Shown: piece by piece, positions 36,235-45,929 of the stretch
How the letters are laid out: each line of letters starts with the position of its first letter
How positions within the stretch are numbered: position 1 is the first letter of the stretch
Source: Nocardiopsis ansamitocini
Lineage (GTDB): Bacteria > Actinomycetota > Actinomycetes > Streptosporangiales > Streptosporangiaceae
Direction: 5' to 3'
Length of the DNA stretch: 64,000 nucleotides
Assembly (NCBI RefSeq): GCF_030268225.1
Contig: NZ_BSQG01000006.1
Location: 185,677-249,676, forward strand
The notes under the pieces: generated by a model
Seen by the model: the letters and a program-made list of their open reading frames with translations, nothing else
Told to the model about the DNA's origin: nothing
The model's database searches: none
Translations under genes and position numbers: made by a program

Positions 36235-37947
36235 ATGACGGTAGCGCAGATGGGGCCCAAGGAACGGTCGGCATCGCTGGAACACATGGCCGACAACGAA
36301 CTCGACGTGCTGGTCGTCGGCGGTGGGATCGTCGGCGCGGGAGTGGCGCTGGACGCGGTGTCCAGAGGACTCTCCGTGGGACTGGTCGAGGCGCGCGACT
36401 TCGCCTCCGGAACCTCCAGCCGATCCAGCAAGCTGATCCATGGCGGACTGCGTTACCTGGAGCAGTTGGACTTCGAACTGGTGCGAGAGGCGCTCACCGA
36501 ACGGGGTCTGCTGCTGGGGCGACTCGCGCCGCACCTGGTGCGTCCCGTGCCGTTCGTTTTCCCTTTCACCAAGCACTGGGAGCGTCCCTATATCGGAGCC
36601 GGTGTCACGCTCTACGACGCACTGGCCCTGACGGCTGCCCACTCGCGGGGGCTGCCCGGACACCGCCACCTCACCCGCAACGGCGCGCTGCGGGTCTTCC
36701 CCGCGCTCAAGCGCGACGCGCTGGTCGGCGCGGTGCAGTACTGGGACGCCCAGGTCGATGACGCCCGCTACGTCATTGCCCTGCTGCGCACCGCTGTCAC
36801 CTACGGGGCCAAGGTCGCCCCCCGGGTGCAGGCCGTCGGTTTCCTGCGCGAGGGCGAGCACGTGACGGGGGCGGCGGTCGTCGATCTGGAAACCGGAAAA
36901 GATTTCCAGATCCGCGCCAAGCAGGTCGTCAATGCCGCAGGGGTGTGGACCGATGACATCCAGGAGATGGTGGGCGGCCGGGGCCAGATCCATGTGCGCG
37001 CGTCCAAGGGCGTGCACCTGGTGGTGCCCAGGGACCGCATCCAGGCATCCTCGGGGCTGATCCTGCGCACCGAGAAGAGTGTGCTGTTCGTCATCCCGTG
37101 GGGCCGGCACTGGATCGTGGGCACCACCGACACCGAGTGGGACCTGGACAAGGCGCATCCGGCGGCCAGCCGCACCGACATCGACTACGTGCTCGACCAC
37201 GTGAACGCGGTGCTACGAGTTCCGCTGAGCAGGGACGACGTCGAAGGGGTCTACGCGGGGCTGCGGCCGTTGCTGTCGGGGGAGTCCGACAACACCTCCA
37301 AGCTCTCCCGCGAGCACATGGTCGCCCACCCCGTCCCCGGCCTGGTCCTCATCGCGGGAGGCAAGTACACCACCTACCGCATCATGGCCAAGGACGCGGT
37401 GGACGCGGTGGCCCACGGGCTGGGCGGTGGTGTGCCGTCCTCTGTCACCGACCGGGTGCCGTTGGTCGGCGCGGACGGTTATGCCGCGCTGTGGAACCGC
37501 CGGCACGTGCTGGCCCGACAGTCCGGCGTGCACGTCTCCCGGATACAGCACATGCTGCGCCGGTACGGCTCGATGATCCACGAGATCCTGGATCTCATCG
37601 CCGAGCGCCCCGATCTCAAGGAGCCGTTGACCGGCGCAGAGGACTACCTGCGCGTCGAGGTGGTCTATGCGGCCGAGTTCGAGGGAGCCCGGCACCTCGA
37701 CGACGTGTTGTCCCGGCGTACCCATATCTCCATCGAGACCTGGGATCGCGGCCTTGCCGTGGCCGAGGAAGCCGCGGAGCTGCTCGCCGGTCCGTTGGGG
37801 TGGGAGGCCGACCAGGTTCGGCGCGAGGTGGAGTACTACCGCAAGCGCATCGAGGCCGAGCGCGCGGCGCAGGAGCAGGACAGCGACCAGGAGGCCGACG
37901 CTGTTCAGCACGGCGCCCCCGACATCGTTCCCGCAGCCAGGGGTTGA
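36235..37947 (+). CDS. glpD: Glycerol-3-phosphate dehydrogenase, FAD-dependent
   Basis: A 570-residue flavoprotein oxidising glycerol-3-P to dihydroxyacetone-P at the membrane, feeding electrons to quinone. The FAD-binding Rossmann motif is VVGGGIVGAGVALDAVSRG, followed by ASGTSSRSSKLIHGGLRYLE. TDTEWD and the C-terminal DAO_C helical domain are typical. The ATG has GGGAGGG upstream. It is upstream of a glycerophosphate-polymer gene, so it competes for the same glycerol-3-P pool; a functional link is only inferred. Confidence 0.95.
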   Translation: MTVAQMGPKERSASLEHMADNELDVLVVGGGIVGAGVALDAVSRGLSVGLVEARDFASGTSSRSSKLIHGGLRYLEQLDFELVREALTERGLLLGRLAPHLVRPVPFVFPFTKHWERPYIGAGVTLYDALALTAAHSRGLPGHRHLTRNGALRVFPALKRDALVGAVQYWDAQVDDARYVIALLRTAVTYGAKVAPRVQAVGFLREGEHVTGAAVVDLETGKDFQIRAKQVVNAAGVWTDDIQEMVGGRGQIHVRASKGVHLVVPRDRIQASSGLILRTEKSVLFVIPWGRHWIVGTTDTEWDLDKAHPAASRTDIDYVLDHVNAVLRVPLSRDDVEGVYAGLRPLLSGESDNTSKLSREHMVAHPVPGLVLIAGGKYTTYRIMAKDAVDAVAHGLGGGVPSSVTDRVPLVGADGYAALWNRRHVLARQSGVHVSRIQHMLRRYGSMIHEILDLIAERPDLKEPLTGAEDYLRVEVVYAAEFEGARHLDDVLSRRTHISIETWDRGLAVAEEAAELLAGPLGWEADQVRREVEYYRKRIEAERAAQEQDSDQEADAVQHGAPDIVPAARG

Positions 37948-38487
37948 GGGCCCGGCGGAGGTGGTTTCGGTCAGGCCGACACCACCTCCGCTGAATCCGT
38001 CTCACTGCGTGCACTGCTGAATCCCCGAGACCACTCCGGACGCGTGATTTAGCAGGTCAGAAGCGTGGTTTCGAGGGCACAACGGACTCGCTTATCATCT
38101 GGGGTAATGCTCGGGTTCACCGGTTCTTTCCGGTTGCCGGTCGCACCGATTCCCTTTGCCAGAAGGGGTGCAGGGGAGTCGCACCGCTCCGGGGAGGTCC
38201 GGGGGGCAAGCCGTGGCGGGGGACGTCCCCGTTCGGCGAATCCGAGTTGAACACCTCCGTGAACGCCCTTGCCCGGTTGGCGGTGCGCTTATCGGTCGGT
38301 CGGTTTCCCCAGGTAGGGTTTTCCGACGTCCAACCGCAGTGGGATGCTCACGCGGTGTTTGCGGTGTTCGGCGACAAATGCGGCCCATGTTCGGCTCTGG
38401 GGCCCGCGCTCGCCGCGACCGCTATTCGGAGCCAACCTGGAATCTGCCCGGCATGTCACTGACGGCATGTGGGTCTTGGAGAAATTT
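37948..38487. other. Long intergenic region upstream of the teichoic-acid-type gene
   Basis: 540 bp without a convincing gene. It contains the glpD terminator hairpin (37956-37990). TATCAT at 38093-38098 is a good -10, with a weak -35 TTTCGA at 38069-38074, and would give a ~390-nt leader. No tRNA or known riboswitch is recognised. Confidence 0.45.
37956..37990 (+). terminator. Terminator hairpin of glpD
   Basis: CGGAGGTGGT at 37956-37965 is inverted at 37981-37990; the loop adds a CGG/CCG pair. It begins 9 bp after the glpD stop. No T-run follows. Confidence 0.6.
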
Positions 38488-41400
38488 GTGGTCACCCTCA
38501 GCGTCATCGTTCCTATCTACAATGTCGAGCGCTATCTCGACGAGTGCTTGAGGTCCCTGCAGCTGCAGAGCTGGACCGACCTCGAAGTGGTGATGGTCGA
38601 TGACGGATCTCCCGATGACAGTGCGGTCATCGCCCAGCGTTTCGCCGAAGAGGACCCGCGCTTCACGCTCGTGCGGCAGAGCAACGGCGGCCTCGGCGCC
38701 GCGCGCAACACGGGGATCCGCAACGCCTCGGGTGAGTTCCTCTCCTTCGTGGACAGCGACGACGTCATCCCGCCCTTCGCTTTCGGCTACCACATGCGCA
38801 GTCTGTTGGAGAGCGGATCGGACTTCTCCACCGGAAACGTGCACCGGTTCAGTGAGCTCGGCACGCGCCAGTCGCCGATGCACCGCAAGATCTTTCAGAC
38901 CACGGTCAAGAAGACGCACATCACCGAGCGCGACACGCTTCTGATCGACCGGCTTGCCACCAACAAGGTGTGGCGCCGCGCGTTCTGGGACGCCAACGAG
39001 CTGTGGTTCCCCGAAGGCGTGCTCTACGAGGACGTGTCCGTCGTGATCCCCGCGCACTTCCTCGCCGCAGCCGTGGACGTGCTCGCCTCCCCGGTCTACC
39101 TGTGGCGCGAGCGTCCCAGCGACGACAAGTCCATCACCCAGGACCGGCTGCACGTCAAGGGCCTGGAGGATCGCTTCCGCGCGGTCCGCGAGACCAGCGA
39201 CTTCCTCGCCGCGCACCGCACCCCGCTCGACAAGCGCCGGTGGGACCGCACCGGCCTCGGCAGCGACCTGCGAATTTTCATGCAGGTCCTCGACATCGCC
39301 GACGACGAGTTCCGGCAGCGTTTCCTCGACCTCGGCAACGCCTACATGGACACCATCGACCCGCAGGTGTACCAGGAGCTCTCCGCGGCCGAGCGGCTGA
39401 AGTGGCACCTGGTGCGCCGCCGCATGCTGCCCCAGTTGCTGGAGGTCCTCACCTTCAACAAGAGCGTCGAGCAGAAGAAGGCCAAGGCGGTCCGGCACGG
39501 CGTCAAGTTCTACGCCGACTACCCGTTCAAGGACGATCCCGCGGTCGGGATTCCGCGCAGCATCTACCGCCTGGACCGCGAACTCGTGATCCGGCAGAAG
39601 GCCGAGGAGGTGCGCTGGGAGGACGGCAAGCTCGTCATCCGCGGTCGGACCTGCCTGAAGTTCCTTCGTCCCAACAAGCGCATCCAGCAGCACCTGCGGG
39701 CCCGGGCGGTCAACCCCGCCACCGGCGCCGAGGTCAAACTCGCCGTCACCATGCACCAGGCCAACGAGTTCCGCCTTCCCAAGGACGCCGTCACCGCGCG
39801 CCGTGACTGGGGCGGCTACGAGATCGTGGTGGACCCCGCGGCCCTCAGGAGCGGCGGCCAGTGGCAGCCGAGCGAGTGGTTCGTCGACCTCCTGGTCTTC
39901 AACCGCGGCCTCACCCGGCGCGAGCGGCTGGCCCGGCCCAGTTCCGGTGCTCCTCAGCGACCCGCCGCCCAGAAGGTGGGCGACGACGTCTGGGTGCGTC
40001 CGTCCTGGCGCGGGTCCGACGGTCTGTGCCTGGCGGTCGACCCGCTGCGCGCGCAGTTGGCCGGGCACCGCCTCGACGGCGATGTGCTCACGCTCGACGG
40101 AACCGTTGCCGCGCCCGCGGGGGCGGCCGCCTCGCTGCGGCTCACCCGGATGCCCGGCGACGTCACCGCCGAGGTCCCGATGGAGATCACCGCAGGGGGA
40201 GCTTTCACCGCCGGCGTCCCGGTGTCAGCCCTGACCGAGGGCTTCCAGCAGCGGCGCTCCGTCGTGGGCGGCCCGGTCACCTCCGAGCGCTGGGAGGTCC
40301 ATGTCGTTCTCGACAATGGCGAGGCCATCCAGGTCTCCCTGGCCGACAACACGCGCGAGGACCGCTACCGCGTGCAGGACCACCAGATCGACGTCGAATG
40401 CAACAGCGCCGGATGGGCCTTCCTCCGGGCCGGGGTGGACCGCCCCTCGATCACCGACGTGTCGTGGGAGGGCGACCTGCTGCGGGTCTCGGGGGACTTC
40501 TATGCGGCCGACCCCACCGGCCTCAGCTTCGTGCTCAAGGCCAGGGGGCGGACCGAGGAGCGCTCGTTCCCGTTGGAGCTCGACGGCTCTCGCTTCTCCG
40601 TGACGCTGAGACCCACGGCACTACCCTCCTTCGGGGCGCAGATCCCGCTCGTCGCCGGGCAGTACCGGCTCCTCGTGCGCCGTACCACCGGGCCCAACGA
40701 GTGGCAGGACAGTTACGCCCAGATCCACCACGACCTCCTGCCCTCCCTGCCGGCCGCGACCGATGCCGCCGGCCGCACCGTTTCGCTGGACGCGATCCGC
40801 CACGACGTGCCGGTCCTGACCGTGGGATCCGCGTTGCGAGCCGAGGACCGCGGGAGCTACGCCCAGCAGCAGTTGCGGGAGAAGACCTATCCCCGCTTGC
40901 GCAAGCAGCCCATCGCCCCCGGCCTGCTGTTCGACAGCTACACCGGCAAGCAGTTCTCCGACAGCCCCCGCGGGATCTACGAGGAGCTGGTGCGCCGCGG
41001 GATCGACCGTCCGGCCTCCTGGCTGGTGCGCGACCAGCAGGTGGCCCTCCCCGACGGCCTCACTCCCGTGCCGCACACCAGTCGCGAGTACTTCGACGCG
41101 CTGGCACGGTCGGAGTTCATCGTCTCCAACGCCCACCTCCCCCTGTGGTTCGAGAAGCGCCCCGGCCAGACGGTCGTGCAGACCTGGCACGGCTCCATGC
41201 TCAAGCGCATCGGCTTCGACATCGAGCACGTCCAGTTCGCCAGCCGCAACTACCACGAGCGGTTGCGCCACGAGACCAAGCAGTGGGACTTCCTCGTCTC
41301 GCCCAGCCCCTGGGCGACCCCCATCCTGCAACGGGCCTTCCAGTTCGAGGGCGAGATCCTGGAGACCGGCTACCCGCGCAACGACATCTTCCACTCGCCT

Positions 41401-42000
41401 CAGCGCGACGCCCTCACCCGCGAGGTGCGTGAGCGGCTCGGACTGCCCGAAGGCAAGAAGGTCGTCCTCTACGCCCCGACCTGGCGCGACGACAAGTTCT
41501 ACTCGCCCGGCAAGTACAAGCTGGATCTGCACCTGGACCTTCAGCGGATGTACGAGCGGTTGGGCGACGACCACGTGCTGATGGTGCGCCGTCACCCCAA
41601 CATCGTGGACCGCGTCCCGGTCGTCGGCGAGGGCTTCGTGTGGGATGTCTCGACCTATCCCGAGATCCAGGAGCTTTTCCTGGTCACCGACCTGCTCGTC
41701 ACCGACTACTCGTCGCTGATGTTCGACTTCGCCAACACCGGCCGGCCGATCCTGTTCTTCACCTACGACCTGGCGGACTACCGCGACAACCTGCGCGGTT
41801 TCTACTTCGACTTCAACGAGACCGCCCCCGGTCCGCTGCTCATGACCTCTGACGAGGTGATCGGGGCGATCGAGAACATCGACGAGACACACGCCGCCCA
41901 CCAGGACAAGTACCGGGCCTTCGTGAAACAGTTCTGTCCTCTCGACGACGGGAAGGCCGCGGCGCGCATCGTCGACCGCCTGTTCCCGACGCTGGGCTGA
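38488..42000 (+). CDS. Bifunctional GT2 glycosyltransferase / CDP-glycerol glycerophosphotransferase
   Basis: A 1170-residue protein. The N-terminal GT-A domain (about 1-300) has SVIVPIYNVERYLDECL, VDDGSPDD and the DxD-like VDSDD. A long middle region of beta-rich low-similarity sequence follows. The C-terminal ~350 residues match the TagF/TagB glycerophosphotransferase family: VVQTWHGSMLKRIGFD (near 897), YAPTWRDDKFY and VTDYSSLMFDFANTGRP (near 1071). It probably both glycosylates and extends a poly(polyol-phosphate) teichoic acid from CDP-glycerol-type donors. The start is GTG 38488, 5 nt after GGAGA; an ATG at 38467 is also in frame. Confidence 0.9.
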   Translation: MVTLSVIVPIYNVERYLDECLRSLQLQSWTDLEVVMVDDGSPDDSAVIAQRFAEEDPRFTLVRQSNGGLGAARNTGIRNASGEFLSFVDSDDVIPPFAFGYHMRSLLESGSDFSTGNVHRFSELGTRQSPMHRKIFQTTVKKTHITERDTLLIDRLATNKVWRRAFWDANELWFPEGVLYEDVSVVIPAHFLAAAVDVLASPVYLWRERPSDDKSITQDRLHVKGLEDRFRAVRETSDFLAAHRTPLDKRRWDRTGLGSDLRIFMQVLDIADDEFRQRFLDLGNAYMDTIDPQVYQELSAAERLKWHLVRRRMLPQLLEVLTFNKSVEQKKAKAVRHGVKFYADYPFKDDPAVGIPRSIYRLDRELVIRQKAEEVRWEDGKLVIRGRTCLKFLRPNKRIQQHLRARAVNPATGAEVKLAVTMHQANEFRLPKDAVTARRDWGGYEIVVDPAALRSGGQWQPSEWFVDLLVFNRGLTRRERLARPSSGAPQRPAAQKVGDDVWVRPSWRGSDGLCLAVDPLRAQLAGHRLDGDVLTLDGTVAAPAGAAASLRLTRMPGDVTAEVPMEITAGGAFTAGVPVSALTEGFQQRRSVVGGPVTSERWEVHVVLDNGEAIQVSLADNTREDRYRVQDHQIDVECNSAGWAFLRAGVDRPSITDVSWEGDLLRVSGDFYAADPTGLSFVLKARGRTEERSFPLELDGSRFSVTLRPTALPSFGAQIPLVAGQYRLLVRRTTGPNEWQDSYAQIHHDLLPSLPAATDAAGRTVSLDAIRHDVPVLTVGSALRAEDRGSYAQQQLREKTYPRLRKQPIAPGLLFDSYTGKQFSDSPRGIYEELVRRGIDRPASWLVRDQQVALPDGLTPVPHTSREYFDALARSEFIVSNAHLPLWFEKRPGQTVVQTWHGSMLKRIGFDIEHVQFASRNYHERLRHETKQWDFLVSPSPWATPILQRAFQFEGEILETGYPRNDIFHSPQRDALTREVRERLGLPEGKKVVLYAPTWRDDKFYSPGKYKLDLHLDLQRMYERLGDDHVLMVRRHPNIVDRVPVVGEGFVWDVSTYPEIQELFLVTDLLVTDYSSLMFDFANTGRPILFFTYDLADYRDNLRGFYFDFNETAPGPLLMTSDEVIGAIENIDETHAAHQDKYRAFVKQFCPLDDGKAAARIVDRLFPTLG

Positions 42001-42023
42001 CCGAGCCGAGCGGTTCGTAACGC

Positions 42024-42049
42024 GGGGCCCGCGATCCTTCGCGGGCCCC
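42024..42049 (+). terminator. Terminator hairpin before galE
   Basis: GGGGCCCGCG at 42024-42033 is inverted at 42040-42049 with a 6-nt loop, between the teichoic-acid-type gene and galE. A short CCCTTTCC follows. Confidence 0.65.
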
Positions 42050-42071
42050 TGACCCTTTCCGGGAGTGGCAC

Positions 42072-43091
42072 ATGAGAATCCTGCTGACCGGCGGAGCCGG
42101 TTACATCGCGACACACACCGCAGTGGAGTTGATCGCCCAAGGGCACGATGTCGTCCTCGTCGACAACCTCGTCAACAGCCACCCCGAGGCCGTGCGCCGA
42201 GTGGAGCGCATCACCGGGCGCACCATCGCCTTCCACGTCGGGGACTGCGCGGACCCGGAGGTACTGGAGAAGGTGTTCGCCGAACACGAGATCGACGCGG
42301 TCGTGCACTTCGCCGGACTCAAGGCAGTGGGCGAGTCCACCGCCCAGCCGCTGCGCTACTACCGCAACAATCTGGACGCCATGCTGACGCTGTGCGAGGT
42401 CATGGAGGCCCGCGGAGTGCGGCGTCTGGTGTTCAGCTCCTCGGCGACCGTCTACGGTGCCTGCGAGCAGGTGCCCATCACCGAGGACATGCCACTGGGC
42501 GTCACCAATCCCTACGGTGCCACCAAGCTGTTCGGCGAGCGGATCCTCACCGATCTCGCCGACGCCTCACCCGACTGGCACATCACGCTGCTGCGCTACT
42601 TCAACCCCATCGGCGCGCACCCCAGCGGTCTGATCGGCGAAGACCCCAACGACGTCCCCAACAACCTCTTCCCCTACCTCACGAAGGTCGCCGGCGGGAA
42701 ACTGCCGGTGCTCCGGGTGTACGGGGACGACTACGACACCGTCGACGGAACCGGTGTGCGCGACTATCTGCACGTCGTCGACCTCGCCCGGGGGCATGTC
42801 GCGGCCATCGACCACATCGACGACCGGGCCGGTGTAGGCGTCTACAACCTCGGGACGGGACGGGGGACCTCGGTGCTGGAGGCGGTCCGGGCATTCGAGC
42901 GGGCAGTGGGCCGCTCCCTCCCCTACGAGGTGGTCGCCCGCCGTCCCGGGGACATCGCCACCTGCTACGCCGCACCCGACGCGGCGCGGCGCGACCTCGG
43001 CTGGACCGCCCTGCACACGGTGGACGACGCCTGCGAGGACGCCTGGCGCTGGCAGCAGGCCAACCCCGACGGCTATCGCACGGCCACCTGA
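42072..43091 (+). CDS. galE: UDP-glucose 4-epimerase
   Basis: A 339-residue short-chain dehydrogenase/epimerase interconverting UDP-glucose and UDP-galactose (or the N-acetyl forms). The NAD-binding LLTGGAGYIATHTAVELI, the catalytic Ser in FSSSATVYG and the YGATK motif (near residue 147) are present, with RYFNPIGAHPSG downstream. The ATG has GGGAG upstream. It could supply a sugar donor for the glycosyltransferase next door. Confidence 0.94.
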   Translation: MRILLTGGAGYIATHTAVELIAQGHDVVLVDNLVNSHPEAVRRVERITGRTIAFHVGDCADPEVLEKVFAEHEIDAVVHFAGLKAVGESTAQPLRYYRNNLDAMLTLCEVMEARGVRRLVFSSSATVYGACEQVPITEDMPLGVTNPYGATKLFGERILTDLADASPDWHITLLRYFNPIGAHPSGLIGEDPNDVPNNLFPYLTKVAGGKLPVLRVYGDDYDTVDGTGVRDYLHVVDLARGHVAAIDHIDDRAGVGVYNLGTGRGTSVLEAVRAFERAVGRSLPYEVVARRPGDIATCYAAPDAARRDLGWTALHTVDDACEDAWRWQQANPDGYRTAT

Positions 43092-43107
43092 GCACCGCAA
43101 CCGAAAG

Positions 43108-43141
43108 AAGGGGGCCGGTGGCACACGCCACCGGCCCCCTT
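43108..43141. terminator. Bidirectional terminator galE / CDP-alcohol phosphatidyltransferase
   Basis: AAGGGGGCCGGTGGC at 43108-43122 is perfectly inverted at 43127-43141 around an ACAC loop, between two convergent genes. Confidence 0.85.
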
Positions 43142-43158
43142 CACGCCTCCCGAAAAGG

Positions 43159-44187
43159 TCAGCCCTTCTGCTCGCTGAGGACCAGCGTGGTGCCCTGCTC
43201 CTCCGGCGGAGTGTTGGCGGCTCCCAGTTCCTCGATCTCGGCCAGCGTCTTGGTGAAGGCGCGCGTGGACAGCCACAGCTTGTAGATGAGCAGGAGCTCG
43301 AACGCCAGCATGAGGGCGGCGGCGGCGGCGATGACCACGAGCATGCCGGTGGCGGAGAAGGCCCCGACGACGGGGGCGATGATCGCCACGCTCATCTGGA
43401 ACTCGATGCCGCTGAACAGGTGGGTGCGGACCCGGCTGGCCAGCAGTTGGTTGCGGAAACGCAGGTACCAGGGGAAGTGCGAGTTGAAGCGCTGCTGAAG
43501 CTTGGTCGCCCTGATCTCCCGGGCCCGCGCGCTGTGGCTGGGCACGATCACCTCGGGCTCCTGCGCCGGGGCGGGCTCCTCTTCGCCCGCGGCCGCGACG
43601 GGTTCGCTCTTCGCGACCTTCTCCTGGAGGTGCTGCAATTCGGCGTCGCCGGCGGCGGTGTGCTCCTCGGCGTCGCGCAACGCCGCGGTCAACCGCTTCT
43701 GCATGGCCTTGCGGACCTTGGCCATCTGGGAACCGTTGAGGTAGCGGAACATGTCGGTGAAGACGATGCCGACCGCGAACCAGATGAAGACGGGGTTGCC
43801 CGTCGCCGCGTACTGCCCGCCCATGAGGCCCACGGCGCAGGCCAGTACCCGGATCTGGTCGAACACGAAGTCCAGCCAGGTACCGAAGACCGAACCGGTG
43901 CCCTTCAACCGGGCGATCTTGCCGTCCATGCAGTCCAGGATGAAACTCAGGTGGAACAGCACTGCACCGGCGATCAACCACTGCGGCTGCCCGGTCGCGA
44001 AGCAGACGGCAGCCCCCATGCCCAGGACCATGGCGCCCATGGTGATCTGGTTGGGGGTGATCGACGTCCTGTTCGCCGTCACCAGGGTCAGGCGCGCGGC
44101 CACCGGGTCAACCAGGAACACGGTCCACCAGGCGTCACGTGCCTTGTATGTCTGTTCACGCACGTCATTGATCGTGAACCGCTGCAT
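43159..44187 (-). CDS. CDP-alcohol phosphatidyltransferase family protein
   Basis: A 342-residue membrane enzyme. The family signature D-x2-D-G-x2-A-R-x8-G-x3-D-x3-D is complete in DCMDGKIAR and GTWLDFVFD. About six transmembrane helices are interrupted by a long charged loop (about 175-230, Ala/Glu-rich). ATG 44187 has GGAG about 8 nt upstream and begins MQRFTINDVREQ; an upstream GTG-type extension lacks a site. It transfers a phosphoalcohol from a CDP-alcohol or to a polyol; the substrate is not readable. Position beside the TagF-like gene suggests envelope polymer or phospholipid head-group synthesis. Confidence 0.87.
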   Translation of the reverse strand: MQRFTINDVREQTYKARDAWWTVFLVDPVAARLTLVTANRTSITPNQITMGAMVLGMGAAVCFATGQPQWLIAGAVLFHLSFILDCMDGKIARLKGTGSVFGTWLDFVFDQIRVLACAVGLMGGQYAATGNPVFIWFAVGIVFTDMFRYLNGSQMAKVRKAMQKRLTAALRDAEEHTAAGDAELQHLQEKVAKSEPVAAAGEEEPAPAQEPEVIVPSHSARAREIRATKLQQRFNSHFPWYLRFRNQLLASRVRTHLFSGIEFQMSVAIIAPVVGAFSATGMLVVIAAAAALMLAFELLLIYKLWLSTRAFTKTLAEIEELGAANTPPEEQGTTLVLSEQKG

Positions 44188-44564
44188 AGGGAACTCCAGA
44201 GCTCTGGACTGAGGGGGAAGAAGAGAGCAGTGATGGCGGCTATCGGCGAGAGTGCACCCGGAAACCGTGTCCACGGTGCATGCCGTGACGACCAGTAAAG
44301 AGCATCTAAAGAACGCCCGTGTTCTGATGCCGTCTCCGTCAGGTAACAGCCGGTCGCATCTTATCGAAAAAGCCCTTTCCCCTTGGGTGACAAACAGAGG
44401 TCTGCGCTGCGGTTTTCCCTTTGCCGGGGCAAATGGAGCCGCTTTGGCAAGAAGCTCCCGATGTAGGTGCGGGCATTGCGCGTCCCCAATGTCACACCCA
44501 ATGCGGTGGGGGCCGCGAAGAAAAGCCCTCGACGATGGCGAAGCGGCACGGGCACACTTGGTCC
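44188..44564. other. Divergent promoter region, CDP-alcohol transferase / hen1
   Basis: A 377-bp gap. TCGACG at 44529-44534 and CACACT at 44553-44558 (18-bp spacing) lie just before the hen1 GTG and may form a leaderless promoter. An AT-richer patch around 44290-44400 probably carries the minus-strand promoter. No gene is supported. Confidence 0.4.
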
Positions 44565-45929
44565 GTGCTGCTGACGATCTCCGCCACCCGCTGTCCGGTC
44601 ACCGAATTCGGGCTCCTGCTGCACAGCGATCCCGACACGGTGCAGACCGTCGAACAGGCCCATGGTGCAGCGCACGTCTTCTACCCGGAGGCGAACGAGC
44701 AGCGCTGCACGGCCGCGCTGCTGTTGGAGGTGGACCCGCTGCGGTTGCGGCGAACACGGGGGGGCCGCACCCCCGATTTCGCGTCGGTCCAGTACGTCAA
44801 CGACCAGCCTTACGCGGCCTCCTCGCTGTTCGCGGCCACGATCGCCGCAGTCTTCCACCGTGCGCTCAACGGTGAGTGCCCGGAACGGCCGGAACGTGTG
44901 CGAACCGTGCTCGACCTCACCCTGCACCTGCCCGCCGTCCCGTGTGACGGCGGCCCCGGCCAGGCACGACAACTGTTCGAGCCGTTGGGCTGGACCGTGA
45001 CGGCCGAGCCGGTCCCCCTTGACCCGGGCCTGCCGGGGTGGGGCGATTCCCGCTACCTCGCTCTCACCCTCACCGGTGAACAACGGGTGGCCGACGCGCT
45101 CAGCCACCTCTGTGTACTGCTCCCCGCCCTCGCCGGTGCGCCCCGCCTCCTGGGCGATGGCCGTGAGGCGGACCCCCTGAGGCACGCCGCCGGATGGCTG
45201 CCCGGACACCCGCACCGGGCACAGATCGCCGACCCGCCCCCGGAGGGGCACGACGAGGACGGCATCGCCGTCCGGCGCCTCGTCGAGGTCGAAGGACGCT
45301 CGACAGGAACAGGCAGCCCACCAGCGCACGAGACCCCGGCCGACGGCGGGCGGCACGCCGACGCCGTACTGGCGGTACTCCTGGAGGAGAACGCCCGCAG
45401 CGTCGTCGACCTCGGTTGCGGGAGTGGTCGGCTGCTCGCCCTGCTGTGCGCCGAGCCGACCCTGGAAAGGATCACAGGGGTGGACGTGGCGGGTGCCGCG
45501 CTCCGACGGGCCGAACGCCTGCTGGGCCAGGACCGCATCGACGAGCCCGCCCGTCTGGCCCTGCTGACCGGTTCCGTCCTCTACCGCGACGACCGGTTCG
45601 CATCCCATGACGCCGCCGTTCTCATGAACGTGGTCGAGCACATCGAGCCGGGCCGACTCCCCGCCATGGAACAGGTCGTGTTCGGACACGCCGCGCCGAG
45701 GACCGTCGTGGTCACCACTCCTGAGGCCGATTCCGCCCCCCGCGACGTGGCGGAGGGGGCGGGTGCGTACCGACACCCCGATCAGCGGTTCGCGTGGACC
45801 CGCGACCGTTTCCGGGCATGGGCGCAACGTGTCGCGCGTGTCCACGGCTACCGCGTCCGGTACGTTCCGGTCGGCCCCGACGACCCAGGACCCGGCCCCG
45901 CAACCCAGATGGGGGTGTTCACCAGATGA
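44565..45929 (+). CDS. hen1: Hen1-type 3'-terminal RNA ribose 2'-O-methyltransferase, degenerate metal site
   Basis: A 454-residue Hen1 homologue. Bacterial Hen1 methylates the 2'-OH at the 3' end of a cleaved RNA before Pnkp/Hen1 repair. The N-terminal Hen1_N domain (about 1-235) has AHVFYPEANEQRCTAALLLE and PWGDSRY-like GWGDSRYLALTLT. The C-terminal methyltransferase has VVDLGCGSGRLLALL. The metal motif expected as E-x-x-E-H reads NVVEH, and the distal His, 48 residues further on, reads Gln (HPDQRFAW). TTPEADSA replaces the usual TTPN-EYN. GTG 44565 gives the family N-terminus; ATG 44535 is an alternative. It overlaps pnkp by ATGA. Confidence 0.9.
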   Translation: MLLTISATRCPVTEFGLLLHSDPDTVQTVEQAHGAAHVFYPEANEQRCTAALLLEVDPLRLRRTRGGRTPDFASVQYVNDQPYAASSLFAATIAAVFHRALNGECPERPERVRTVLDLTLHLPAVPCDGGPGQARQLFEPLGWTVTAEPVPLDPGLPGWGDSRYLALTLTGEQRVADALSHLCVLLPALAGAPRLLGDGREADPLRHAAGWLPGHPHRAQIADPPPEGHDEDGIAVRRLVEVEGRSTGTGSPPAHETPADGGRHADAVLAVLLEENARSVVDLGCGSGRLLALLCAEPTLERITGVDVAGAALRRAERLLGQDRIDEPARLALLTGSVLYRDDRFASHDAAVLMNVVEHIEPGRLPAMEQVVFGHAAPRTVVVTTPEADSAPRDVAEGAGAYRHPDQRFAWTRDRFRAWAQRVARVHGYRVRYVPVGPDDPGPGPATQMGVFTR

